From positions 2,790,001 to 2,854,000 of the forward strand of contig JAKSGN010000003.1 of NCBI GenBank assembly GCA_024180945.1: a stretch of DNA of 64,000 nt, read 5' to 3'. The stretch's first letter is position 1. Each line of letters opens with the position of its first letter. This document shows, piece by piece, positions 1 to 11,236 of this stretch. The notes under the pieces were generated by a model. The model was not told the origin of the DNA. It made no database searches and saw only the letters and a list, made by a program, of their open reading frames with translations. Source of the stretch: Macrophomina tecta (taxonomy: Eukaryota; Ascomycota; Dothideomycetes; Botryosphaeriales; Botryosphaeriaceae). The position numbers were made by a program, and so were the translations under genes.

Positions 1-1432
1 AGGCAGCGGATTCCCTGCCAAGACCGGCTCGTTAAGCAATCCACCAAGCCTATCTAGACAGACAGCGTGGTGGTGAATGCACAAAGGGAGGGGGCGCCCG
101 AAGGCAGAACCGCCCACGCCGTCGATAGAAACCCGGCAAAAGCGTGGGAAGCGGTGCAGAAAGCCGCCGCAAAATGGACCTCCAGGCTCATCACTGCCTC
201 TTTAAGCTCGGCTATTCAAGATAGACCAATGCAGTGCAGGAGGACGCGGCCCAAAGGGCTGGGCAGAGGCTCGTCGGCCGGATGGCATGCTGTTCGGGCT
301 GACAAGCCTATCCGATCTTGACTTGTTCCTGTCATATGCCTGACTCTACGAATCTCTGTCGGTGTCGACCACGGATCGAAACCCTAGCACCAGTTCACAA
401 ACGGGAATATCGCTGATTGTGACGCTTGGCAGCTTTATCGCGGGTGACGCAGCGCACACCGGGCCAGCCGGGAGGTTGGCCAGCATGCACAGGAGTTCTT
501 CATTTAGGGAGTGGCTGTGAGCGGATGCATGCGTTGCCCGGGCTGCAGGGCGTGAAGAAGACGGGCTCGCGCGTCGGAGGCACTGATTGCCTATCTATCC
601 GGCATCGGCCACACCGCTGCCGATGGCGGCCCCCTGGGAGCTGGCGGAAGCCAGCACGCATGGGTCTCGCTGCAAGTAAAGCGAGAACGATGCGCTGCCA
701 TGGCAATGATGGATTGATCTCTGGTGAAGCGGCGTGGAAGGAAAGGTTGACAAGGGCTCCGAGGGCTGTTCTGCGATTCGCTGTCGGCTGCTGCCTGCCT
801 GTTACCGACCGCGTGAGTCTCGGCGCAGCTTCGGCTATTGTCTCAAAGCGGACATCTTGGCGACAAACAAGATCGAACGTCTGGGAGCTTCGTCAGCCCC
901 TCAGATCCTTCTGCCGCCCGTCTGCATGGGCCAAGGTCGAGCGCATCGAATGCAGAGCCCGGTGCGTCTGGCCGCTGAGGCCATGCAACGCCCGATTGCT
1001 GATGACACACCAAGTGCTAGAAACCCACTGCCCCGGCTGATTGGCACTGTCGGCCGCAGCAATAGCTTGGAAGACGTTTGAAGGGAGCTGGAGCTGAAAC
1101 TTGAGCTTGGAATGCGAGTGGGGAGCTGTCAGCCAATCAGAGGCCGTTGCACTCCTCACTTGATCTGTCGACATGTCGCTTTGAATCTCCGGGCCGGAGG
1201 CGAGCTGATGGCTCAGAGGCCACCCTCCATCCAGACGTATCAACCAGAGAGAAGAGTGGGGATGAGGCGCTTCGATGCAAGATGATGCGGGATCGATTCA
1301 TGGCGGGGAGATTCTGCCGACATTCCTCCGCGCGGAGCTATCAGCTGCCCAGCGGAATGTGCGACTTTCCACCAAAAGAAACACCAGCCACCACCATCAT
1401 CACTACCGTGTTGTGCACCATGCGCGATAGCC
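1..1432. other. Left-edge intergenic region
   Basis: I recognise no gene here. Several overlapping open frames exist on both strands (for example 426-1040 on + and 893-1243 on -), but none has a recognisable domain and their composition is that expected of GC-rich noncoding DNA. The right end must hold the promoter and 5' leader of the kinase gene starting near 1433. Confidence 0.5.
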
Positions 1433-3075
1433 ATGAATGACCCGCATTGCAGCGCCGTTCATCTCTCCATCACCGGCGAGCAGATCGATCTCAGCCTTGA
1501 GAACGGGTTTCCAGGTGCATCTTCTCTGCCCTCGCGCTTTGCTTTTCCGGCTAACGTGCCCGGAGGAAACTGCTCCTCTATAAGCTCGTACGAAAGGCTC
1601 AATGCGATCGGCGAAGGCGGTACGTGCAGGGGCCCACGCCCGTCCCGCTGCGAAAGCGCGTGTGCTGACCTCTGGCTGAACACCCGACAGCCTACGGCAT
1701 AGTCTCTCGCGCCCGCGACAAGCGCGACGGATCCATCGTCGCCCTGAAGCAAATCCGCGTCCTAGAATACGAGCGCAACAATGGAATCCCGCTTACGGCG
1801 CTCCGCGAAATATCGATCCTGCGACCTCTCCGCCATCAGAACGTCCTCAACGTGCTTGAGGTTGCTGTCGACGACAATGTGTTGGACGACGTGTACATGG
1901 TGATGGAGTACTGCGAACAGGTTGGTAACATGTGCCAGCTGCACTTATGAGGGGCCCGCAATCGTATTCTGCTGGCTTATTCTACCTCTGCCCAAGGGCA
2001 GGGGGTTTTCGCCAGGCTATCCACAGGATTTGGCAAGCCTCCTCGACGAACACCGGGTCCAGTTCAGCTTGAGCCAAGGTTAGTAGTATTGATGGCGCCG
2101 CTGGCCTTGTGATACGGACCGCGGCTGATCCTGGTCTCAGTCAAGTGTCTCACGCACCAACTACTCGAAGGCCTGGAGTACTTGCATAGGAAGGACATCA
2201 TCCACAGGTGCGCCCATTCTTGGTTCTGTTTATCAGCCTCATTCCTGACCAGCTTAGGGATATCAAACTGGAAAACCTGCTCTTGAAAGGAAAAGGCCAA
2301 CTCAAAATAGGTGCGTCGACGTGCGGCGCAGTGTCAGATAGGATTCGATGAGGCGGTCGACTGACTGTTGGTAGCTGATTTCGGCATGGCACGCGAATGG
2401 GCCCCAAGGCCGCTCACGCCTGGTGTCGTCACCATTTGGTATCGCGCCCCCGAGCTCCTCCTCGGCTGCTCTCGCTATACACCATCAGTCGATATCTGGT
2501 CAGCTGGCCTGTTCGTCGGCGAATTGCTCCTTCAAATGCCTGTTTTGGACGGCAATAACGAGCTGGAACAGCTTTCGCAAATCGTCAAGCTCCTTGGGAG
2601 CCCCAAGTTGGAAGACATCAGGGTTCTGTCTTCGATGGGCTGTCCTGACCTGATCCGATGGCAGCAAGAGTCGATGCCGTCTGGACGCGCGGACAACCTG
2701 GAACGAAGGTTCCTTTCAAGGTCGTCCAAAGGGACGGTCGGTTTCCTCAGCGGTCTTCTGCGATGGGACCCAAAAGCACGTTGGACCGCCAGCGAGGCCC
2801 TGGGAAAATCAAGAAGCAAATTCGCAGCGGCTGCAGAGGAGTGGTGGCGGGAAAGTCCGAGGGCTGTCGCCAGGGAGCTGCTGCCCACGTTTCCTGTCGT
2901 GAAACCTGATCCAGATGACGACCTTGTGTCGCATAAGGATTCAAACGACAACGCCAGCTCAGGTAAAAGACAGAAGGCTTCTGAGGGCGCGGAAACGGAG
3001 TTTGGGGGGTTCATCTTCGATTTCAGTAGTGCCGAGCCTGCAACCAAGCTGCCGCCAAGGAAGAGGAGAAGATAA
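1433..3075 (+). CDS. CDK10/Ppk23-like cyclin-dependent protein kinase
   Basis: Six exons (1433-1619, 1691-1920, 2027-2078, 2141-2207, 2258-2310, 2375-3075) join to about 429 aa. Visible kinase landmarks: Gly-rich loop IGEGAYGIV (about 59-67), catalytic Lys in VALK (82), a cyclin-contact helix GIPLTALREI (about 94-103) in the PSTAIRE position, the HRDIKLENLL loop split by intron 4, the ADFG magnesium motif at the start of exon 6, and WYRAPELLLG. The C-terminal lobe carries LLPTFP, as in CDK10 proteins, then a basic tail ending PPRKRRR that could be a nuclear signal. CDK10-family kinases pair with a cyclin and act in the nucleus in transcription and cell-cycle control; the exact role here is inferred. 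The first ATG in frame before the kinase domain is at 1433; the N-terminal 50 residues are not conserved to my eye, so the start is less certain than the domain. Confidence 0.85.
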
Positions 3076-3964
3076 GAATTGGCGCAGCCTCCTTAGCATG
3101 CACGCGGGCGGCTTGGGCTTGACATCAAGCTAGAAAAACTCCGTGATTCTATCCTCAATCAGACCCAATTACTGCCCTTGTGAGGAAGCACGAAAGTGGA
3201 AGAGACGGTGCCACGGTAGGAGTCAGATGAGAAATTGTGGAGAAAGACGATTGTACCTGACAGGGGTAGTTTGGTGGCAAGGGAGCTGGGCCAAGGGTGC
3301 GATCACGCCTTGGGACCAAAGCAGAAGCCTCCCAAGAGAAGTCTTGTCGAGGCCGATACGAATGGCGGGGCGAGCAAGCACCTCCCGACACAGGCGTAGC
3401 GCGGGCACAATACGACGATGGGGGAGAAGCGAGCTCCTCCTTGATGCGGCGGGTGGGCGATGCGCGCTAACGGCATGCGCAAACAAGTATGTAAACGCTG
3501 CCAGTGGCCGGGCCCAATGACAAGCAACGGCTGCGCGCATCTTTCCGGCTCGCGGAGTGCCGAACCCCTCGAATTTCGTCGGCCTCCTTGCGGCGCGCAG
3601 ACAAGCATGGGACGGAGGCACATAGCCGCCAGATCGCACAAGGGTGCATGGGGGACGAGTCGTGATCGACATGCCCAATGGGGAAGGACCAACTGTCTGC
3701 CGTCACGCGAGTTGCGACCGCCGACTACGGTGAACAACCACGCCAAGACAACTGCGGGCCCTGCGTCTCCAAGCGCCTCTGCTGTATATATTTCCCTCGG
3801 GCCTTCGTTCTCTCCTTCCCCCTCACCTCGAGCGTCGCCAGCCGCGGATCTGACTGTGCTCGCCCCAGTGCACACGCTCCCGCAAGTCTCTCGCTGAGTG
3901 AGCAGCGTCTTCTCGTTCTCATTCGTTTCGGCCTCTCGTTTCCGGCATCCTCTCCTCCGCAGTC
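3076..3964. other. Intergenic region, sedolisin promoter
   Basis: No gene is recognised. The last 200 bases hold a TATA-like element and a pyrimidine-rich stretch typical of a fungal core promoter for the sedolisin gene. Confidence 0.5.
3785..3791 (+). promoter_or_regulatory. TATA-like box of the sedolisin gene
   Basis: The sequence TATATAT lies about 175 bases upstream of the sedolisin ATG and is followed by a C/T-rich run up to the start codon. Position and context fit a TATA box for a strongly expressed secreted-protein gene; this is inference from spacing only. Confidence 0.45.
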
Positions 3965-5942
3965 ATGCGTGCTACAGCTGTCCTCGCCGGACTGCTGTCC
4001 GTTGCTGGCGCCGTCAACGGTCTGTCCTCGGCTGCCGAGCTTTTCGAGAAGCTGCGCGGCATCCCCGAGAACTGGCACCAGGTTGGCTCGCCTGACGCAG
4101 CCCAGAGACTGCGGTTCATGATTGCGGTCAAACAGGTACGCGAAACACCCTCCTATCTTGGCCAATGGCTGCAACCCGTATGCCGTGCGACCTCGGCTGT
4201 CCGCGTCATCGTCAGGCGGTGCTGTGCAGGTTTCACATTAATCTTACGCGATACAAACAATTCATATTTCGAAAAAATGCTGACGCTAGTTTCAGCCCAA
4301 TGCAGCCTTGTTCGAGCAGACCCTGTTGGACATTTCCACCCCGGGCTCCAAGAACTATGGCAAGCACATGAAGCGCGATGAGCTCAAGGCCATGCTTCGT
4401 CCGGAGGCCAAGGCCACTGACTCGATCGTTGCCTGGCTCGAAGCCTCGGGCGTCGACAGCGACGACATTGAGGACGATGGCGACTGGATCAACTTTGTTG
4501 CTACTGTCGGTCAGGCTGAGAAGATGATGGACACCAAGTTCAACGTCTACCGCAGCGAGATCCGCAAGGATGTTGAGAAGATCCGCACTCTGCAGTACTC
4601 CATCCCTACTGAGCTACATGAGTACATCAACATGATCCAGCCCACTACTCGCTTCGCTCAGATCCGCCCGCAAAGGAGCCAGGTTCTGACCAAGGAGGTG
4701 TTCGATCACAAGGCTCTGCTTGCTGCCGCCGATGTCTCTGTCTCTTGCAACTCCAGCATCACGGCCCAATGCCTGAAGGACCTGTACAACATCGAGGGCT
4801 ACACTCCCAAGGCCAACAAGACATTCCTTGGAGTTTCTGGTTTCCTCGAGGAGTATGCTCGCTACGACGACCTGGAACTCTACATCAACAAGTATGCGCC
4901 TGAGGCCAAGGGCAAGAGCTTCACTTTCGGATCCATCAATGGCTCTACGCTTCCCCAAGACACCTCTGACGATTCCACCGAAGCCAATCTGGACATCCAG
5001 TACACTCTTCCGCTTGTCTACCCTCTCGACGTTACATATTACTACACTTCTGGCAGAGGTCCTCTTGTGCCTGACCTCGACCAGCCCAATGGTGACCAGT
5101 CGTCGAACGAGCCTTACCTGGAGTACTTCACCGAGCTGTTGAAAAAGCCCGATTCCGAGCTTCCCCTCACTCTGACTACCTCGTACGGCGAGGATGAGCA
5201 GAGCGTTCCTGCGAGCTACGCGAAGACCGTTTGCGACATGATCGGCCAGCTCGGCGCTCGTGGCGTTTCTGTCCTGTTCTCCTCTGGCGACACTGGTCCT
5301 GGCTCTGCTTGCCAGACCAACGATGGCAAGAACACGACCCGCTTCCTTCCCATCTTCCCTGCTGCTTGCCCATACGTGACTTCTGTTGGCGGCACGTACC
5401 AGGTCGAGCCCGAGAGAGCCGTTTCTTTCTCGTCTGGCGGTTTCTCGGATATCTGGGAGCGGCCCAGTTGGCAGGACACTGCTGTCACCAAGTATCTGGG
5501 AATCCTTGGTGATAAGTGGGACGGCTTGTACAACCCGAACGGCCGTGGCTTCCCTGATGTTGCCGCTCAGGGCTATCGTTACCATGTCTTTGACAGTGGT
5601 GCGGACTCCCTTGTTAGTGGCACATCGGCATCGGCGCCCACTTTCGCTTCTGTCGTAGGACTACTCAACTCGGCCCGCGTCGAAGCTGGTCAGGCTCCTC
5701 TCGGCTGGCTGAACCCTTGGCTGTACAGCACCGGCGTCAACGCCTTGACGGACATTGTGGATGGTGGTTCCAGGGGCTGTACTGGCAGAGACGTGTACTC
5801 TGGATTGCCCGCACCCTACGTTCCCAATGCTGGCTGGAATGCTACTGAGGGCTGGGATCCCGTCACCGGTCTTGGCACTCCCGATTTCTCGGGTCTCTTG
5901 AAGTTGGCGGTGCAGACCAGGTATGGTGGTTACCGCACCTAG
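3965..5942 (+). CDS. Secreted tripeptidyl-peptidase, sedolisin family (S53)
   Basis: Two exons (3965-4135 and 4296-5942, intron 160 nt) give about 605 aa. The N-terminus is a signal peptide (MRATAVLAGLLSVAGAVNG), followed by the S53 pro-domain with STPGSKNYGKHM. In the catalytic domain the Glu/Asp pair of STEANLDIQY falls at E286 and D290, the oxyanion-hole Asp in SSGDTGPGS at D389, and the nucleophile in SGTSAS at S501, so the sedolisin catalytic set is complete. The C-terminal DIVDGG and GWDPVTGLGTP segments form the family's calcium site. Sedolisins cleave tripeptides or act as endopeptidases at acid pH outside the cell or in vacuoles. A second exopeptidase (S10) follows 1.8 kb downstream on the same strand. 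Intact gene, family assignment firm; tripeptidyl versus endopeptidase activity cannot be read from sequence. Confidence 0.95.
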
Positions 5943-7765
5943 GCGGAATGCAGCCTTGGTCCTTCCCAGTTGCTTAATTGCCACAAACCTAGGAGATCCT
6001 AATTGAAATGAATGATTGCAAACCAGTACGCAGACTGTTTCTTCCCACAGTGATGGCCGCACCGTCGGTGCCGTTTTCGAGGCAGGATTTCTCGGCGCCT
6101 CTTCATTCTCTCCCAGCTAAAGCCTTCGCCGTGATGCACACTTGAGCTCGGCAATGCCAAGTCCACATAGATGTATGGGCATCAGACACACCATGTCGCA
6201 TTAACCGTAAGTATAAGGTCTGAGCCTATGCTGCTGGCGTTACTTTTGCCGCTGCCGCGAACCTTGCCTAGTCATGGCCGTCTGAAATTGGAGTTTATTT
6301 TGTCCTGCCATCCATTCACAGTCGACGGATCAATCGCGAACCGGAGCATCCGAAAGGACGCTTTGGCCGGGAAGCCACTTCACACCGGTTTGGGCGCCGC
6401 CACCAGCCCCGAGAAACTTTGGCGTCCGCTGCCACGCCGCTGCTTAACGAAGCTTGTCGGGATGCAGGGGCCATCATCCTCGCCCCGCTCAACTTTCGCC
6501 TGCTTATCCACCGCGTCGCTGCTCGGAGCCGCCGCATCGTGAAATGGCAATTTCCGCGATCGCGTGCGGATACGCAGGATTTCATCGTGGCCGGCGATAA
6601 GAAACAGCGACGGCGGGCGGGAGCGGCAAACGTCATAGATTACTCGCATGATCCAAGGGCAGGAGCGCTCAGGTACAGTACCTGAAGGGCGACCGGGGAT
6701 TCGAGCTGCTTGTTCGGGAATGGTCTTATCGGCGGCGGCGGCGCAATGACCAGCTTAGTGGAGCAGGGGCTCCGAGAGAGCTCGTGTGCGGAGAAGGAAA
6801 AAAGGGCGTCAGGGTGCGCGGCTTGTCCTATGCGCGCCGCGGCTTCTGCGATGACAGCTTGGTTTTTGTTTTTTGCGCCGATGGATTGGTCGCAGGCTCG
6901 CGCGGGGCGCCGGCGGTCGGATACGAGCCCGGCCGAGGCGATGGGAGATATTCTCTGGAGTATTGCGGTAGAAGCATTTTCTTTCCCAGCGGCTTAGCCG
7001 CTTCGGGAAGGAGACTGCGCGCGTTTTGCCCGAGGACGATGATGATGCTCGATGCTGTCACAGAGCAGGTGGCGTAAGCTTGCCGCGTTTCCTGCAGGCT
7101 TGGAGTGTGGGAGCACGAAACAAAGAACAGCGCTCAGAACGGTGGCTCCCCCTTCGCCGAGTTTCGTCGCCGGCTTTTCTGAGTCCTTCTCAATTGGCGA
7201 TTCATGCAGGATTCACGCAGGCTCCACTCCCCCCTGCCCTCCGCTTTTCGCTCTGCGGTTGGAAAGTATTAACGTGAGAGGAACACGAGGGCGAACTGCC
7301 CGAAATCGCCAGCCCAGCCTACGGGCAAGCTTCTGGAATGGCAGCCGGGCAGCGGCCGAGGAGCGCCACTATCTGCCTGGCGAAGCGTCATTTTTTTTTT
7401 TTTTTATTGCGGAGCATCAGTCGAGTCGCGCACCTCCGCCCGCCGCAACAACAATGTAACCGCAGCACACGGCCGCGAGGCACAGACAAGCTGCCCCAAG
7501 CTAATTGCCTAGGATGGCTAAGCCCTTGGCTGCTATCCCTGCTTTTCGTAAATAATAAGCCTCTCCAGCCCCCGGGGCTGCCGCCTGCCGCGGGATACTT
7601 GTTGTACGAATTCCTCATCTTCGCTCTCACCCCTCCCTCCGGCCCGTCTGTCGTGCTTTTGCGTACCCTTCGTCGGGAATCGTGCTTCATCCCTGGGTGC
7701 CATTGCTCAGCTACTCTCCACTTCGTTGGGTTTTGGGTAGAGAAGCCAACAACAAGTTTCGAAAC
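5943..7765. other. Intergenic region between the S53 and S10 peptidases
   Basis: 1.8 kb with no recognisable gene. It contains a 15-base T run at 7391-7405. The final few hundred bases should be the carboxypeptidase promoter; I see no clear TATA box there. Confidence 0.45.
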
Positions 7766-9558
7766 ATGCGCGTCGCATCCCTCGTCTCGGCTTGCGCGCT
7801 CGCCGCCTCGTCCGTCCTCGTCGAAGCAAGGTCGGCCCAGTATGCGGGGAAGAAGAACGTCGCCGAGATGCCGCGCCCGCGCCGCGGTGATGTATTGAAG
7901 AAAACCCCCCCGATTCTCGAGAAGCGCGCCGACTATATCCTCCCTCAGAACGCCAACACCACTAAGTTCGCTGTCAATGGCTCCGCTATTCCCGAGGTCG
8001 ACTTCGATGTCGGCGAGTCTTACGCCGGCCTGCTCCCCATTTCCGACAAGGCCAACGAGACAAGCGAGCTGTACTTCTGGTTCTTTCCTTCGGAGAACAC
8101 GGAAGCTACGGACGAAATTGTCATTTGGCTTAATGGCGGGCCTGGATGCTCGTCTCTGGAGGGCTTCTTCCAGGAGAACGGCCCCGTGCTATGGCAGTAC
8201 GGAACCTACAAGCCTGTGAAGAATCCCTGGACCTGGGTGAACCTGACCAACATGGTCTGGGTCGAGCAACCCGTTGGCACTGGCTTCACTCAGGGCACTC
8301 CCACCGCTACCAATGAGGAGGAGGCTGCTGCTCAGTTCCTCGGTTTCTGGAAGAGCTTCGTTGACACTTTTGGTCTGCACGGCCGCAAGGTGTACATTGC
8401 GGGCGAGTCGTACGCCGGCTACTACGTTCCCTACATCACCGTGCGATCCCTCCCGTACTTGAATTTTGTCCGAATGCATCTGTTCTAACGCAACACTGTA
8501 GGATGCCATGCTTAACAAGAACGACACGACATACTACGACGCTCAAGCTTTCTTGATTTACGACCCCAGCACCTCGTACGACGTGGTGCAGCAGCAGATT
8601 CCGGCCGTCCCCTTCGTCGACTACTGGGCACCGTTGTTCAACCTCAACCAGACCTTCCTGGACGACATCCACACAAGAGCCGATGAGTGCGGCTACACGG
8701 CCTTCTTCAACGACTATCTGACCTTCCCGCCGGCGGGGCCGCTGCCAACTCCGCCCAACGTCGACGGCGACGCGGCCGGCTGCGATCTCTGGGACGATAT
8801 CTACTACGCCGTCAGCGCCGTCAATCCGTGCTTCGACATCTACCAGGTCGCAACGACGTGCCCGCTGCTGTGGGACGTGCTCGGCTTCCCGGGCTCCTTT
8901 GATTACATCCCCGAAGGCACGGGTATCTACTTCAACCGCACCGACGTCCAGAAGGCCATCAACGCCCCCATCCAGGAGTGGAGCGAGTGCTCCAATGGCG
9001 TGCTCGATACCGATACCTCCCTCCAGTCGGGCTTGTCCGTCTTGCCGAGCGTTATCGAACGCACGAACGGCCGCTCCATCATCGCCCACGGCAACCTCGA
9101 CTTTATTCTCATTGCAAATGGCACCCTCCTCATGATCCAGAACATGACCTGGGGCGGTGCCCAGGGCTTCCAGACTGCCCCTACCGAGCCCTTCTTCGTA
9201 CCCTACCACGCTGAGGCGTCGCTGGGCACGCTGGCTGCGGCGGGTATCATGGGTACGGCGCACACGGAACGTGGACTGACGTGGGTCGAGGTCGCCATGT
9301 CCGGCCACATGGTAAGTAACTTCCAACATCGAACCCGTGAACTGTTTTGCTGATTATTCCTCGCTATAGGTCCCGCAGTACCAGCCTTCGGCCGCTTACC
9401 GCCAGCTCGAGTTCCTGCTTGGCCGCATCGACAGCTTGAATGAGCGCGGCGACTTCACGACGCAGACGGGCGATTTCGGCAACAACTTCAACTTCACCAG
9501 CGCGAATGCGACGGCGAAGATGTCGAAGAGGCAGATGGGCATTGAGTGGTCTTTGTAG
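7766..9558 (+). CDS. Secreted serine carboxypeptidase (S10)
   Basis: Three exons (7766-8440, 8502-9311, 9370-9558; introns 61 and 58 nt) give about 557 aa. The start at 7766 is followed by a signal peptide ([21 protein letters not shown]). The substrate-binding [13 protein letters not shown] segment is typical of the family. The catalytic triad is complete: S215 in GESYAGYY, D425 in [11 protein letters not shown] and H494 in MSGHMVPQY. Many Asn-x-Ser/Thr sites (NTT, NGS, NET, NLT, NQT, NMT) suggest a glycosylated, exported enzyme. It removes C-terminal residues from peptides in acidic surroundings and would work downstream of endopeptidases. The last intron interrupts the segment just after the catalytic His. 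High confidence. Confidence 0.95.
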
Positions 9559-10401
9559 ATAAATGTAACCATGCTGACTGCTGTATATCGCAGCGGATGT
9601 AAATGAAAATCGATAAATAGTAATGTTTGAATGAATGAATGCGGACGGCCTCGGGGATAGCTTCTTTTTGTAGTCACGTTGTGTATTAAGCTTCCCCGAT
9701 GACGTGACCGGACCGAACCTACTTTTGGGCTCCGACTTCCGTGGTTCAGCCTCTCCGTCCTAACTTCTTTGCGACACGGTTGATGGCAATTTTCGAGTCA
9801 TCTTGCACCAGCGCAGGGATTTGGTTGGCCATATTTGGGGAACAGCGGAAAAAGCTTGGGAGAATATTTCGAGGGGCAAAACTGTCTTGAACGACCCATC
9901 CACTTCGCGGACGAGCAAGGATGTTGATTTTGTCCGTCCGGGTTTGCGCTTTTTGAAATCTCGACATCGCAGTAAGTCCTTGTTTCCTTGGCCTCATTTT
10001 TCCATCTTTTGCCTCACCTCAGTACGCTTCCCATAAGCCATCCCAGTCATCCCCTGAGTGTCTCTCATGCGAAGAGAGTTCCCGGTTGGCGCGAGCTCTG
10101 TCCATAAGACCGCGTCACGCACTCCCATCTTCTCTTGCAACCATTCGCATCACCAAAGCCACTCAGTCTTCAGCTCACAGCATTAAGCCACTTTGCGCAG
10201 CCACTACATCTCCCTCCGCCATTCCCCATCCCTCCCCCCCAAACTACTTCTCACCACCAACTTACAGGATAACCCCCCTTCAACCGGCACCCCCCGTCCA
10301 GCACATTTCCCCTTCCGCCTCGAATCGCAAACTGCAAAACAAGTACAACCACAGGCCCCACGGCCACGACCTCCTCCACATTCGCGCCGCCTGCTACCAC
10401 C
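9559..10401. other. Intergenic region
   Basis: 843 bases with no recognisable gene. The last 200 bases are strongly C-rich on the + strand, as in a fungal 5' leader. Open frames reading through into the next gene (from 10086 and 10193) are frame shadows. Confidence 0.5.
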
Positions 10402-10998
10402 ATGGCCGCCTGCGCAACGATCGCGCCCACGCCCACGCTCTACTTCGCCTACGGCAGCAACCTCTGGCTCGCGCAGATGGCCCAGCGCTGCCCGACGTCC
10501 CGCTACGTCGGCGTCGCGCGCCTGCGCGGCCGCCGCTGGCGCTGGCTCATCAACGAGCGCGGGTACGCCAACGTCGTCGAAGAGGCGGCGTCTTCGGGCC
10601 CCTCCCCTCCCCCTGACGACACAGTCCCCGCCTCCAACGATCCCGGCCCCTCCGCCGCCGACGGCTACGCCAACCTCGTCTACGGGATGCTGTACGCGCT
10701 CCAGCCCGCCGACGAGGCGCGGCTGGACGTCAACGAGGGCGTGCCCGAGGCGTACGGGAAGGAGTGGCTGGAGGTGGATTTTTGGAGCGCGGGCCAAGAT
10801 GGGGTGGTGGATGTGGAGAGGAGCGTGCCGGAGAGGCGGGCGGTGTTGGTGTATGTGGATCGAAAGAGGGTCGGGGAGAGCGAGCCGAAGGAGGAGTACG
10901 TCCACAGGATGAATGAGGCGGTCAGAGATGCGGTGAGGGTGGGCGTGCCGGCGATGTGGGTTAGAGAGGTGGTGAGGAGATTTATTCCGGAGGAGTAG
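10402..10998 (+). CDS. Gamma-glutamylcyclotransferase-like protein
   Basis: Single exon, 198 aa. The fold's signature YFAYGSNL (14-21) begins the domain, followed by RCPTS, an ARLRGRRWRWLINERGYANVV block, and LDVNEGVPEAYGKEWL, where E112 lies at the position of the catalytic acid of human GGCT. An inserted Pro/Ser-rich loop (about residues 64-93) separates the two halves. GGCT-fold proteins convert gamma-glutamyl amino acids to 5-oxoproline and the free amino acid in glutathione turnover; some fungal relatives have other substrates, so the reaction is inferred. No signal peptide, so probably cytosolic. The first ATG of the frame with family similarity just after it was chosen. Confidence 0.8.
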   Translation: MAACATIAPTPTLYFAYGSNLWLAQMAQRCPTSRYVGVARLRGRRWRWLINERGYANVVEEAASSGPSPPPDDTVPASNDPGPSAADGYANLVYGMLYALQPADEARLDVNEGVPEAYGKEWLEVDFWSAGQDGVVDVERSVPERRAVLVYVDRKRVGESEPKEEYVHRMNEAVRDAVRVGVPAMWVREVVRRFIPEE

Positions 10999-11236
10999 GC
11001 GGAAGTGTAAGGGGGTTGCGGGGTGGAGATGGTTGTGCTGTGCAGTTGTTTTACGTGTAGCGGTAGGAAGGTGTGGTAGTTCTCTTGGATATGCTCGTAT
11101 AAGTGCGCATTTCTTTCTTGAGGATAGCTACGGTTCACATATTCACGAGGAGGCTTGAAGGAAGAATTGCAATCCGTAGACGAGAGGCTCCGTTGCAGCT
11201 GTAAAATTACTGAAATGGGTGAGACAACCGGAGCTA

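Noticed and set aside
362..390. GGATCGAAACCC resembling a tRNA B-box
   Set aside because: No A-box or paired acceptor stem within a tRNA's length upstream.
426..1040. 204-aa open frame on the + strand
   Set aside because: No motif, biased to Arg/Cys/Pro/Ser, and similar open frames overlap it on the other strand.
4614..5585. 323-aa open frame on the - strand
   Set aside because: Antisense shadow of the sedolisin catalytic exon.
8436..9329. 297-aa open frame on the - strand
   Set aside because: Antisense shadow of the S10 carboxypeptidase exon 2.
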